Assembly: GCA_012719445.1 (NCBI GenBank)
Contig: JAAYAH010000246.1
Location: forward strand, 1 to 34,587
From: Actinomycetales bacterium
GTDB lineage: Bacteria > Actinomycetota > Actinomycetes > Actinomycetales > Kineosporiaceae
Length of the DNA: 34,587 nucleotides
Direction: 5' to 3'
The notes beneath the pieces were generated by a model that had not been told where the DNA came from, made no database searches, and was given only the letters and a program-made list of their open reading frames with translations. Both the position numbers and the translations under genes were made by a program. Positions within the stretch are counted from its first letter, which is position 1; each line of letters opens with the position of its first letter. Shown here piece after piece: positions 1-8,530 of the stretch.

Positions 1-1095
1 CAGCGCGTCAACCGGAACCTCCTGGTGTTCCTGGCACCGGACTCCAAACGGGCGGAGGAGCTGCTGGAGGCTACCCGGCACTACCTGGCCTGGACGTGGG
101 TCAACGATCGCCGAGAGGAGTTGAACCTGCCTCCGGAGCAGGTTCGGGCGGTAGTGGACAACCGAAACCGCAACGATCAGGCGGTCACCGCCCGGCTCTC
201 CCAGGCCTACCACTGGGTGCTGGTACCGGACCAGCCCGACCCGAAGCGACCGCCGGTGATGACGGTGGAGAAGGCCGACGGCGCCACCGATCGGCTGGCC
301 GAGCGGGTCACCGACAAGCTGACCCGCTCCGGGCTGCTCGCCACGGTCGTGGCAGCCCGCACCATTCGGCTGGACCTGGACCAGAAGCTGCCCGAGGTGT
401 GGGGTCGCGGGCATCTGAGCGTGGGGGAGCTGTGGGGTTACTACCGCCGCTATCCCTACCTGACCCGGCTGCGGGATCGGAGCGTCTTTGAGGACGCCGT
501 CTCATCGGTCCTCGCGACGATCACCTGGGAGCTCGACGGGTTCGCGCTGGCCACCGGGTTCGACCAGGCTGTTGGTCGATACCAGGGCCTGACCCTGCCC
601 GGCGGTGATGCCCGCTTCGGGCAGATCACCGACAGCACGCTGCTGGTGACCCCAGCTGTGGCCAGGGCCCAACACGACGCCGAGGTGGCCGCGGCCAGAG
701 CCGCTGTCGGTGCCCCGGAAGAGACAAGCGGTGCTGCGCCTGGCGGGCCGTTCACCACCGCCGGCGCGATAGTCCCTGGTGGAACCTTCTCGGAGCACCA
801 GAGCGCACTGGAACCGGCGGCCGGGGCGACCCCTGGAGAGTCCAGTCGATCGGGCCCGGAGAACACCCGGTTCTTCGGGGTGTACCGGCTCGACCCCGAG
901 CGCTACGGCCGCGATCTGACCCGACTGAGCCAGGAGATTCTGCAGCAGCTGGCAGCCACGGACGGGGTGCAGCTGGACATCACCGTCGAGGTGCATGCCC
1001 GGCGGGCCGCAGGGTTCCCCCCTGACCGGGTCCGGGTGGTGTTGGAGAACGCCAGCACCCTCAAGTTCGAGCAGGCCGGCTTTGAGCAGGACTGA
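1..1095 (+). CDS. DUF499-family ATPase, C-terminal part (5' end outside window)
   Basis: The reading frame is open from base 1 and ends at TGA 1093-1095, giving 364 residues of a longer protein. It begins with QRVNRNLLVFLAPD, which resembles the late part of the ATPase core in DUF499 proteins, where a 'R-N-x-L-x-F-L-A-P-D' strand is followed by a long helical region. Residues about 9-140 look like that core; residues about 225-285 are a low-complexity Ala/Gly/Pro/Ser linker; the last 80 residues form a compact alpha/beta tail. DUF499 proteins are large P-loop ATPases that recur in anti-phage islands with DUF1156 methylases and SNF2 helicases. A SNF2 gene follows after 27 bases, which fits. 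The Walker motifs would lie upstream and cannot be checked. The family call comes from this conserved strand and from context; the defence role is inferred. Confidence 0.75.
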   Translation, partial: QRVNRNLLVFLAPDSKRAEELLEATRHYLAWTWVNDRREELNLPPEQVRAVVDNRNRNDQAVTARLSQAYHWVLVPDQPDPKRPPVMTVEKADGATDRLAERVTDKLTRSGLLATVVAARTIRLDLDQKLPEVWGRGHLSVGELWGYYRRYPYLTRLRDRSVFEDAVSSVLATITWELDGFALATGFDQAVGRYQGLTLPGGDARFGQITDSTLLVTPAVARAQHDAEVAAARAAVGAPEETSGAAPGGPFTTAGAIVPGGTFSEHQSALEPAAGATPGESSRSGPENTRFFGVYRLDPERYGRDLTRLSQEILQQLAATDGVQLDITVEVHARRAAGFPPDRVRVVLENASTLKFEQAGFEQD

Positions 1096-1122
1096 CCCTC
1101 CACTGCCCGTGAACGAGGGATC

Positions 1123-3402
1123 ATGATCACTTCGCAGGACAGAGCTCCCACCGCCGCTCCGGCTACCACCGCCGGGTCCACCCCGTGGACCCGGGACCAG
1201 GCACGGGCGGTGCTGGACCGGGCCCATGACCTGCAGGCCCGGGTCGCCACCGTCAGCGCGGGCCGGGTAGCGACGGTGACGGCGGTGCGGGACCGGTTCG
1301 CGGCGGTCCGCCAGGACATGCTGGTTCGCGAGCTCGTCAACATCCCGGTGACCCGACTACGCGAAGCCACCGACGGCCGGCTGCGACTCGGGGTACTGGA
1401 GAAAGCCGGATACCGGAGCGTCCACGACGTCTACATGGCAACCCCCGCTGCCCTGGAGCAGATTCCCGGGGTCGGCTCACAGACAGCGACCCAGGCTGTG
1501 GCCGCCGCCCGGCAGGTCGCCGACGCCGTGAAGGACGGGCTGAAGGTCCGAATCGATCTGGACCCGGGCAATACCGCGAGCACGGCCCTGCTGCAGGCCG
1601 TTCACCACCAGGACCAGGTCGAGCGGGTCTGCCAACCCCTGGATCCGCACCTGCATCAGCTGAGCAGCGGCCTCGCGGCGTGCCTGAGGACCGCGGTGCC
1701 GGCCCGCAGCAAGGTACGGATGTTCTTCACCGGGACAGCTCGCAAGGTCGAGATCCGGGCGGCCCTGACCCAGCTCCACCAGTGGACCACCTGGGCGGCC
1801 ACCACCGGGTACCGGCAGCGACTGGACCAGGCGACGACCGAGCTGCGACAGCCGGAGGCGTCGTCAGCCGTGGTGTGGGCGGACTTCCAGCGTCGTTCAC
1901 CCGAGTACTACGGCGTGCTGGAGCGCGTCGCCGGCCTGCAGCCGGAGCTGGCCGCCGCGGAAGGCTTCCTCCCGACAGAGATCGCAGAGCGGGTTCGACA
2001 CCAGCAACTGGACGAGGCTTTCCGACGCGTCTCCCTGCGCGGTTACCAGGCCTTCGGTGCTCGGTTCGCCCTCGCCCAACGTAAGGTGATCATCGGTGAC
2101 GAGATGGGACTGGGCAAGACGATCCAGGCCATCGCCGCGCTCGCCCATCTCAAGGCGCAGGGCAGAACGCACTTCCTCGTCGTATGCCCGGCCAGTGTCC
2201 TGATCAACTGGACCCGCGAACTCACCGGGCGCAGTCGCCTGGCCGCCTACCGACTCCACGGACCGGAGCGAGCAGCTGAGTTCAGCCGGTGGGTGAAGCG
2301 GGGGGACGTCGCGGTCACCACCTACGAGTCGCTGCGCCAGCTGCCGGCTGTTCCGCCCGAGATACGGCTCGGGATGCTCGTGGTCGACGAGGCCCACTAC
2401 GTGAAGAATCCCGAGACCCAGCGCGCCCGCGTCGTGGTGGCGACCATCGCCCGTGCCGAACGAGTGCTGTTCCTCACCGGCACGCCGATGGAGAACCGGG
2501 CAGAGGAGTTCAGGAACCTCGTCGGCTACCTTCAACCCCAGCTGGCCGGGCGGTTGCAGGGCAGCCAGGGAATCGCCGGAGCTGCCACGTTCCGACAGGC
2601 GGTCGCCCCGGTGTACCTGCGACGCAACCAGGAAGACGTTCTCACCGAACTGCCCGACCTCGTCCAGGCCGATACCTGGATCGAGTTCACCTCCTCCGAC
2701 CTGACCGCCTACCGGCGAGCGGTGCAGGCGGGCGACTTCGCCGCCATGCGTCGTGCCGCGTTCGCCACTGGAAATCCTCGCACCAGCGCCAAGCTCCAGC
2801 TGCTCCTCGACCTGGTCGCAGAGGCCAAGGACAACGGCCGCAAGGTTGTGGTCTTCTCCTACTTCCGCGACGTCCTGAGCACGGTGCACACCGCGCTGGG
2901 TCCTGAGGCCATCGGCCCGCTCACCGGCAGCACCCCTCCCGCGAAGCGACAGGCCCTCGTCGACGCCTTCACCGCGGTTGACGGACACGCCGTCCTCGTC
3001 AGCCAGATCGTCGCCGGCGGGGTCGGTCTCAACCTGCAGGCAGCCTCGGTAGTGGTCCTGTGCGAACCCCAGGTCAAACCCACCACGGAGTCCCAGGCAG
3101 TCGCTCGCGCCCACCGGATGGGGCAGGTCAACACCGTCCGGGTGTACCGGCTCCTGGCCGCCGACAGCGTCGACCAACGGATGCTGGAGATCCTCGACAC
3201 CAAGGCCCGGTTGTTCGACGAGTACGCCCGCCGCAGCGTGGTCGCCGATAGCACCCCCGAGGCAATGGACATCTCCGAGACCGAGCTGGCCCGCAAGGTG
3301 GTGCAGCTCGAGCAGGAGCGACTGGCGCGCGAGCTGGCTGTTGCCTTCAACTCCATCGACGACTCCATCGGCGACTCGGTCGAAGACAACGGAGCCGCGT
3401 GA
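1123..3402 (+). CDS. SNF2-family DNA helicase/translocase with N-terminal helix-hairpin-helix
   Basis: This 759-residue protein is an ATP-driven double-stranded DNA translocase of superfamily 2. Residues about 85-130 contain a helix-hairpin-helix pair (LEQIPGVGSQTA), a non-specific DNA-binding fold. The SNF2 core follows: motif I GDEMGLGKT near residue 326, motif II DEAH near 422, motif III LTGTPMEN near 450, and in the second RecA lobe SQIVAGGVGLNL (motif V) and ARAHRMGQ (motif VI) near 660. All catalytic motifs are intact. The ATG at 1123 has a purine-rich site (gaggga) just upstream. The gene lies 27 bases after the DUF499 gene and its TGA overlaps the GTG of the next gene, so the three are probably one operon. 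SNF2 proteins paired with DUF499 partners are typical of DNA-modification or DNA-degrading phage defence. The exact target is unknown. Confidence 0.93.
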   Translation: MITSQDRAPTAAPATTAGSTPWTRDQARAVLDRAHDLQARVATVSAGRVATVTAVRDRFAAVRQDMLVRELVNIPVTRLREATDGRLRLGVLEKAGYRSVHDVYMATPAALEQIPGVGSQTATQAVAAARQVADAVKDGLKVRIDLDPGNTASTALLQAVHHQDQVERVCQPLDPHLHQLSSGLAACLRTAVPARSKVRMFFTGTARKVEIRAALTQLHQWTTWAATTGYRQRLDQATTELRQPEASSAVVWADFQRRSPEYYGVLERVAGLQPELAAAEGFLPTEIAERVRHQQLDEAFRRVSLRGYQAFGARFALAQRKVIIGDEMGLGKTIQAIAALAHLKAQGRTHFLVVCPASVLINWTRELTGRSRLAAYRLHGPERAAEFSRWVKRGDVAVTTYESLRQLPAVPPEIRLGMLVVDEAHYVKNPETQRARVVVATIARAERVLFLTGTPMENRAEEFRNLVGYLQPQLAGRLQGSQGIAGAATFRQAVAPVYLRRNQEDVLTELPDLVQADTWIEFTSSDLTAYRRAVQAGDFAAMRRAAFATGNPRTSAKLQLLLDLVAEAKDNGRKVVVFSYFRDVLSTVHTALGPEAIGPLTGSTPPAKRQALVDAFTAVDGHAVLVSQIVAGGVGLNLQAASVVVLCEPQVKPTTESQAVARAHRMGQVNTVRVYRLLAADSVDQRMLEILDTKARLFDEYARRSVVADSTPEAMDISETELARKVVQLEQERLARELAVAFNSIDDSIGDSVEDNGAA

Positions 3403-3941
3403 TCAAGATTCCACAGACCACGAACTCGGGGCACGCACCGGCCGAGCACCTATTGGCCATCCTGTGCAACCCCCCGCTGCGCTCACCCGAGACCACGACG
3501 TCGTGGAAGAACCTCACCGTCCTCCAGCAGGTCCTGGGAGCTGCCACATTCGACATCCTCAACGTGATCGATCAGCCCACCCGATCGACCACCGAGCTGG
3601 AGGTGACCGACGGCCAGCTCGACCTATACCTACTGGAAAGCCGAGTCCGAGCCGCCGCCCAGGGAGCGGGAACGATCGTGGCAGCCTGGGGCACCAGAGC
3701 TCCGGGGCGATGGCCGCGGTATGCCTGGCAAGACCTGATCCAGGCCACAGGGCAGGGACTACAGGCAGCCGGGCACTCTCGGCTGCTCCACGTCGGTCCG
3801 ACACCCCGTCATCCTTCTCGTTGGCGTCAACACACCAGTCCTGTCCACTGCCGATACCCAGGGGACACCTTCGAGCAGCGGCTGCTGGCAGCCCTCCACG
3901 ACAGCTCAGTGGCCGCCCTGACCGGCAACCGCGCCCTGTAG
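3399..3941 (+). CDS. DUF1643-like protein
   Basis: This 180-residue cytoplasmic protein starts at GTG 3399, which overlaps the helicase stop (GTGA), indicating translational coupling. DUF1643 features are visible: an opening HLLAILCNPP (family 'L-x-x-x-L-N-P'), a central TIVAAWGTRAPG (the 'A-W-G' signature), and a late TPRHPSRWRQH ('G-x-P-R-H-P' signature). DUF1643 has no established enzymatic activity but is frequent in mobile and defence-linked gene sets of actinobacteria and proteobacteria. Its place at the end of a DUF499-SNF2 operon suggests an accessory role in the same system. No membrane segment or signal peptide is present. The family call is fairly secure; the role is unknown. Confidence 0.8.
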   Translation: MIKIPQTTNSGHAPAEHLLAILCNPPLRSPETTTSWKNLTVLQQVLGAATFDILNVIDQPTRSTTELEVTDGQLDLYLLESRVRAAAQGAGTIVAAWGTRAPGRWPRYAWQDLIQATGQGLQAAGHSRLLHVGPTPRHPSRWRQHTSPVHCRYPGDTFEQRLLAALHDSSVAALTGNRAL

Positions 3942-4732
3942 CCCTCTCAGGCAGTTCTGTGATCTTCCCGGCGGTATCGGCTCGCCGGTCGAAGGAGAGA
4001 CACTCGCCCTTCGTGGTCCCTTGCCATACCGTCACCTGCAGTCGACCCCACAGCTTTGCCCGACCTTCGCGCTGCATCTCCGGTTGAGGCTCTCCGTCAA
4101 ACGCTGGTCAGCTGATGACATGTCGGGGCCCGCGGGTGGGAAGAGCGAGCGGGAGTTTGCCAGACCCGCCGATCCCGGGTGATGCCTTCGGGCAGCTGTT
4201 GCTCGCCTGCCGGCAGGCCGGCGCTGCACCGGGACGCGTCTTTGAGATCGTCCTCCGCCGCCGGGGATCCGCCCAGCCCTGCTTCCGATCGCACCAGGCC
4301 AGCGGGCCCCCACAAGACCCCGGCCTAAGGCGAAGGATCGCGCTGCCCGCGAGCGGAGCGAGCCCTCGGGCATAGGTCGTCGTCGTGCTGATGCTGTCGC
4401 ACCTCGACACTGCGGCGTCGTCGGGGACATCCAGCTCAACCCACCCGAGGTGGCCCCACTCAGTGAGGAGGACCACCGAACGGCCATCACGGTCCTGGGA
4501 TCCATGATCGCTCGCTGGCTTGCCCAGCACCCTTCCGGCAGCTCCGTGTGACCCACCACCTCCGATCGGAGGCGACCTTCCGAGGCCGAGTGTCCACCGG
4601 ATTGAGGCCGGCCTCAGGCCGACCGCATTCGGTGACAGTGGACAATGGTCGGGCTCGACCCAGCGGCGCCGCGCCAACGACGCAGTGTGGCCGGAGATTG
4701 TGACGGTGAGATCGATCAGGAGGATCCTCAGC
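3942..4732 (+). other. Gene-poor gap with decayed coding fragments and the argS leader
   Basis: No intact gene can be supported in these 791 bases. Bases 3942-4110 show nothing recognisable. Bases 4115-4551 carry two short stretches with actinobacterial codon bias in different frames (see the separate pseudogene entry). Bases 4346-4371 contain an imperfect GC-rich inverted repeat (gcccgcgag...ctcgggc). The last 180 bases are the leader of the arginyl-tRNA synthetase gene and end in a strong ribosome-binding site, AGGAGG at 4718-4723. I could not place a convincing promoter by eye. Confidence 0.5.
4115..4551 (+). pseudogene. Possible remnants of one or two unrecognised genes
   Basis: Two fragments look coding. 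In the frame of base 4115, residues such as DAFGQLLLACRQAGAAPG and VFEIV have GC-rich third positions, resembling the opening of some actinobacterial methyltransferase-like proteins, but the frame degenerates after about 50 residues. In the frame ending at TGA 4549-4551, the last 45 residues (LNPPEVAPLSEEDHRTAITV and then GSMIARWLAQHP) look like a genuine protein C-terminus with good codon bias, but no start or upstream domain is visible. The two may be parts of one gene broken by a frameshift or deletion near 4243-4380, or unrelated relics. I do not recognise either family. Confidence 0.28.
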
Positions 4733-6511
4733 GTGGGTGAAGGTGTTCAAGGGCTTCGGATGGTGGTCGAGGCCGCCGTGTCTGGGGCTCTGGATCGGGT
4801 GGTCCCGGCGGAGTTCGCAGGTGCGGATCCCGTCGTGCGACGATCCGAGCACGCCGACTTCCAGGCCAACGCGGCCCTGGCCCAGGCCAAGCGGATCGGA
4901 TCCTCCCCACGCGAGCTGGCCGGACAGCTCTTGGCGGCCATGGATGCTCCCGAGATGTTCGCGGATGCGGCGGTGTCCGGTCCGGGGTTCGTCAACCTCA
5001 CCCTGGCCGATGCCGCGATCTGGGGTCAGGTGGCCGAACGGGCCGGTGACGCGCGGCTGGGAGCGGGGCTTCCGGAGGCGGGCCGCCGTACGGTGATCGA
5101 CTACTCGGCGCCGAACATCGCCAAGGAGATGCACGTCGGGCACCTGCGCACCACGATCATCGGCGACGCTCTGGCCCGCATCCTCGGGTTCCTCGGTGCC
5201 GATGTGATCCGCCAGAACCACCTCGGGGACTGGGGAACCCAGTTCGGCATGCTCATCCAGTACCTCGACGAGCACCCCGAGGCCCACTGGCGCCAACAGG
5301 AACTGTCCGGGCAGGACGCTACGGCGTCCATGTCCACTCTGGACACCCTGTACCGCGCAGCGCGCGCTCAGTTCGACACCGATGAGGGGTTCGTCGAGAG
5401 GGCCCGATCCCGGGTGGTGGCCCTGCAGGCCGGGGACACGGCGACCCTGGCCACCTGGCGGGAACTGGTCGCGCAGTCCCAGCAGGCGTTCCAGGCCATC
5501 TACTCCCGCCTCGGGGTGCTGCTCGCACCCGAGGACGCCGCCGGGGAGTCCACCTACAACCCCTACCTGGCCGAGGTGGTCGAGGAGCTGCTGGCCACCG
5601 GAGTGGCGGTGGAGAGCGATGGGGCGGTGTGCGTGTTCTTCGACGACATCATCGGCCCGCATGGTGCCCCGGTGCCGTTGATCGTGCGCAAGAGCGACGG
5701 CGGGTACGGGTACGCCACCACCGACCTGGCCACCATCCGGTACCGGGTGAGGGAGTTGAAGGCCGAGCGGATTCTGTACGTGGTCGACGCTCGGCAGGCC
5801 CAGCACTTCCAGATGGTCTTCGCCACCGCCCGTCGCGCCGGCTGGCTCGGCGAGGACGTCGAGGCCGTGCACGTGCCGTTCGGGACGGTCCTCGGTCCGG
5901 ACGGACGGCCGTTCAAGACCCGCTCGGGGGGCACCGTGCGCCTGGGTGACCTGCTGGACGCCGCGGTCGACCGCGCCCGGGCAGTGGTGACCGAGAAGGA
6001 CCCCGACCTGGACCCGCAGGTCCTGGACCAGGTAGTGCAGGCCGCCGGGATCGGGGCGGTGAAGTACGCCGACCTGTCCAACTCCCGGATCAAGGATTAC
6101 GTCTTCGACGTCGAGCGGATGGTCTCCTTCACCGGCGACACCGGGGTGTACCTGCAGTATGCCCACACCCGGATACGGTCCATCCTGCGCCGCCTTCCCG
6201 CCGAGCAGGTCGAGCACGCCACGGTCGACGTCACCGTGGCATTGCGACCGGCCGAGCGGGCCCTGGCGTTGCTGCTGGACGAGTTCGCCCAGGTCCTGGC
6301 CGAGGTCGCGGCGACGTTGGAGCCGCACCGGCTGTGCACCTACCTGTTCGCTCTGGCCAAGGCGTTCACCGACTTCTACGACACCTGCCCCGTGGTCAAG
6401 GCCGACACCGACAGCGAGCGCGGTAACCGCATCGTGCTGTGCCGTCTGGCCGGGGACACCCTCGCCCAGGGCCTAGGGCTGCTCGGCATCACCGCCCCTG
6501 CTCGCATGTGA
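4733..6511 (+). CDS. argS: Arginyl-tRNA synthetase, complete (HVGH type)
   Basis: Class I arginyl-tRNA synthetase, which charges tRNA-Arg with arginine using ATP. GTG 4733 is chosen because AGGAGG (4718-4723) lies 9 bases upstream, giving 592 residues, a normal family length. An N-terminal ArgRS domain (about 1-110) is followed by the catalytic core with YSAPNIAKEMHVGHLRTT; HVGH (residues 134-137) is the HIGH signature. FKTRSG (394-399) stands in the KMSKS position; many bacterial ArgRS lack the canonical lysine. The C-terminal helical DALR tRNA-binding domain includes YLQYAHTRIRS and FTDFYDTCPV. Many actinobacterial housekeeping ArgRS instead carry an 'ANPTGPxHxGG'-type signature, so this form, in an accessory neighbourhood, is likely a second copy (inference). 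It is monocistronic with its own terminator and lies beside an operon that encodes another ArgRS-like protein. Confidence 0.95.
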   Translation: MGEGVQGLRMVVEAAVSGALDRVVPAEFAGADPVVRRSEHADFQANAALAQAKRIGSSPRELAGQLLAAMDAPEMFADAAVSGPGFVNLTLADAAIWGQVAERAGDARLGAGLPEAGRRTVIDYSAPNIAKEMHVGHLRTTIIGDALARILGFLGADVIRQNHLGDWGTQFGMLIQYLDEHPEAHWRQQELSGQDATASMSTLDTLYRAARAQFDTDEGFVERARSRVVALQAGDTATLATWRELVAQSQQAFQAIYSRLGVLLAPEDAAGESTYNPYLAEVVEELLATGVAVESDGAVCVFFDDIIGPHGAPVPLIVRKSDGGYGYATTDLATIRYRVRELKAERILYVVDARQAQHFQMVFATARRAGWLGEDVEAVHVPFGTVLGPDGRPFKTRSGGTVRLGDLLDAAVDRARAVVTEKDPDLDPQVLDQVVQAAGIGAVKYADLSNSRIKDYVFDVERMVSFTGDTGVYLQYAHTRIRSILRRLPAEQVEHATVDVTVALRPAERALALLLDEFAQVLAEVAATLEPHRLCTYLFALAKAFTDFYDTCPVVKADTDSERGNRIVLCRLAGDTLAQGLGLLGITAPARM

Positions 6512-6516
6512 CACCC

Positions 6517-6563
6517 GTGGGGTGGGCCCGATCGCCGGTTCGCCGACTTCGGGCCCACCCCAT
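6517..6563 (+). terminator. Intrinsic terminator-like hairpin after argS
   Basis: A 12-bp perfect stem, GGGGTGGGCCCG (6519-6530) with CGGGCCCACCCC (6550-6561), extends by a T-A pair and a G-T wobble outward. The loop is 19 bases. It begins six bases after the argS stop. There is no T-tract, as is common for terminators in GC-rich actinobacteria. It lies between convergent genes and may serve both. Confidence 0.8.
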
Positions 6564-6649
6564 GATTGGGAATCAGCCGGCAGGGCTCCTGGAGATCCAC
6601 GGCTGGCTGACGTGGGTGATGCCACTCCCCTCCGGCATCGTGCTCCGGG

Positions 6650-8182
6650 TCATCCGACCGCGGTGTTGAGCTGTTCCAGCAGGGTTCGCGCCGGGCCAGC
6701 TTCGGCGTGGGGAGCCAGGCTCGCCTTCAGCTCCTTCAGGGCCTGGGTGGTGCGCAGGGAGTCCACGTCCCGGGCGAGGAGAACGGCCTGGGTTCCTGCG
6801 GCGCAGGCGCCGTCCAGTTCACACTGGGCGAGGTGGGCCTGGGCCAGGGCGACGCTGCTCAGTGCCCCACGGCGGGCGCGCTTCTGGGCGAGGCTGGAGT
6901 CGATGGACTGCTTCGCGAAGTCGATCGCCCGGGTGGTGTCGCCGAGCTGGACCAGGGTGTTCGCGATCTCCCCGGCGACGTAGGCGTGGTCGATGAACCG
7001 CATCTCGGGTGGTTCGTCGTCGGTGACGACCGAGCGCAGCGCGGTCTCGGCGCGGTGGATCGCGTGGGCCGAGGCGCGGGCATCGCCGGTGACGGCGAGG
7101 GAGCGGGCTTCAAGGACGGCCAGGTCGGCGAGCATCGCGTTGGAGGCTCCTCGCAGGGCGGCCTGCCCGGTCCGGGCCAGTTGGACGCCCTCGTCAGAGT
7201 GCCCCAGGGTCGTGGCGAGATGGCTCAGGGTGGCCAGGGTGTGGGCACCCAGGACCGGGTTCGCGGACTCCTTACTGAAGTTGAGCGCCTGGATCAGGTA
7301 CCTCTCGGCGAGCCCGTACTCGCCGACGTCGTAACTCATCCATCCCAGGAGTTGGGACTGTTCGCCAGCCAGGTCGAACAACGCCCGGCGGGTGGTCTCA
7401 TCTGTCTGGGTGCGCAGCAGCGGCAGGACGGTGCTGCTGAGGTACTGCGCCAGCGCCTGGCGGCCGTGGCCGCCGCCGAGTTGTGCGTCGGCCTCGGCGA
7501 ACATGTTCACCACGTTGCGGATCTGTTCGAGGTTCGCCTTGCTCACGTGGCCGCCTCCCTTGGCAGGGCCGGGGCCGTCCAGGGCCGCCAGCAGCCAGTC
7601 CCGGGTCGGGCCGTGCAGCATGGCGACCATGAACGGCAGGGTCGTCACCAGGTCTCGTCGGTACACGTCGTCCTCCACCATGTCACCGAAGACGTCGAGA
7701 GTGGCCGGGACCGACGCCGCGTCCGCCGGCGAGGTCCCGTCCGAGGTCGAGTTCGCCACGGGGCGTCTGTGATCCGTGGGGATTGAGCTCGGGGCGAGCG
7801 GGATGGGCGCAAGAGCACCGGTGGGCTCCGGTGGGCTGGCCTCGTTCGAGGCTACGACGAGGTGCCGGTGGTCGTCGTCCAGTCCCCTGGCCGGGTCACG
7901 GGGGGCGATGCCCAGGCGGATGCGGGCCGTGTCGGGCAGGTTGAGACCGTCGGCGACTCGGTGCAGAACATCGATGTTGGTGACGCGGGTGGAGCTGTTC
8001 ATCAGAGTGCTGATGCGGCTCTGGGCAATGCCGGTCGCGGCAGCCAACCGGTTCTGGCTCGCTCCGGCATAGCGTCTGGCCAGGCGAAACATGGCGCCGA
8101 CGTCCCTGGCGGCGAGCACGGCGGCGTTCTGTTCCCACACCTGGTCTGGCAGGCGGATCTGCTCGAACGCCGAGCCACTCAT
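6650..8182 (-). CDS. XRE-family transcriptional regulator with C-terminal TPR-like repeats
   Basis: This 510-residue cytoplasmic regulator has an N-terminal helix-turn-helix of the XRE type (about residues 28-85; SQNRLAAATGIAQSRISTLM is the HTH core), a Pro/Ala/Ser-rich linker (about 95-160), and a long alpha-helical array (about 180-505) with TPR-like spacing (GEYGLAERYLIQAL, LAVTGDARASAHAIHRAE, LGDTTRAIDFAKQSI). The ATG at 8182 has GAGGAGG six to seven bases upstream. Such large XRE-TPR proteins in streptomycetes and relatives are usually local regulators of specialised metabolism; TPR arrays often bind a peptide or small ligand. It is divergent from the five-gene operon starting at 8531 and shares a 348-base control region with it, so that operon is its most likely target. 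No motif links it to a named regulator. Confidence 0.9.
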   Translation of the reverse strand: MSGSAFEQIRLPDQVWEQNAAVLAARDVGAMFRLARRYAGASQNRLAAATGIAQSRISTLMNSSTRVTNIDVLHRVADGLNLPDTARIRLGIAPRDPARGLDDDHRHLVVASNEASPPEPTGALAPIPLAPSSIPTDHRRPVANSTSDGTSPADAASVPATLDVFGDMVEDDVYRRDLVTTLPFMVAMLHGPTRDWLLAALDGPGPAKGGGHVSKANLEQIRNVVNMFAEADAQLGGGHGRQALAQYLSSTVLPLLRTQTDETTRRALFDLAGEQSQLLGWMSYDVGEYGLAERYLIQALNFSKESANPVLGAHTLATLSHLATTLGHSDEGVQLARTGQAALRGASNAMLADLAVLEARSLAVTGDARASAHAIHRAETALRSVVTDDEPPEMRFIDHAYVAGEIANTLVQLGDTTRAIDFAKQSIDSSLAQKRARRGALSSVALAQAHLAQCELDGACAAGTQAVLLARDVDSLRTTQALKELKASLAPHAEAGPARTLLEQLNTAVG

Positions 8183-8530
8183 GGTCTGCCTCCTCGCCAG
8201 CGCCCCCTCGGAGGGTCACTCCCGGGCCGTCCACCGGTGGGTCCCTCCAAAGCGTGCGGATGCCCGGTGTGGGGGGACCTGCACCGTTCTTCCTTCGAGT
8301 CTAGGTGCGACGCACCGTTACCGGCTTTGATCATCCGGATGGGTCAGGAAGGAATACATCCCCTGTATTCATCCGCGTTATGCCGCCACGGAATCGAGAT
8401 CACACCCTGGCACCCGAGATCGTCGAGGCAGAGATCCTCGATCACGTCGCCGTCCCGTGTGTCCTGGTGGGTTCACCGACGAGCGCCGTGATCGCGAGAT
8501 CGGTCTGTTGATCATCGGGGAGGTCGTTCC
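8183..8530. promoter_or_regulatory. Divergent control region between regulator and five-gene operon
   Basis: These 348 bases separate two divergent genes. They include the ribosome-binding sites of both (GAGGAGG before the regulator; GGGGAGG at 8517-8523 before the operon) and an AT-rich perfect inverted repeat at 8352-8370, which stands out against the GC-rich background. No convincing -35/-10 pair can be called by eye. A 43-codon frame starting at ATG 8380 and ending at TGA 8509-8511 could be a leader ORF, but its codon bias is only moderate. Confidence 0.5.
8352..8370. promoter_or_regulatory. Candidate operator: perfect 7-bp inverted repeat
   Basis: GAATACA (8352-8358) and TGTATTC (8364-8370) are exact reverse complements separated by tcccc. 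Two-fold symmetric AT-rich half-sites with a short spacer are what an XRE dimer would bind. The position, about 160 bases before the operon start and 170 before the regulator start, suits an operator acting on both promoters. Binding is inferred. Confidence 0.4.

Noticed and set aside
4487-6328. A 613-codon open frame on the minus strand across argS
   Set aside because: It is antisense to an unmistakable arginyl-tRNA synthetase and its composition (Gly/Arg/His/Pro-rich) is what a GC-rich mirror frame gives.
8380-8511. A 43-codon ORF just upstream of the aldehyde dehydrogenase gene
   Set aside because: Moderate codon bias, no clear ribosome-binding site and no recognisable family; kept only as a possible leader.
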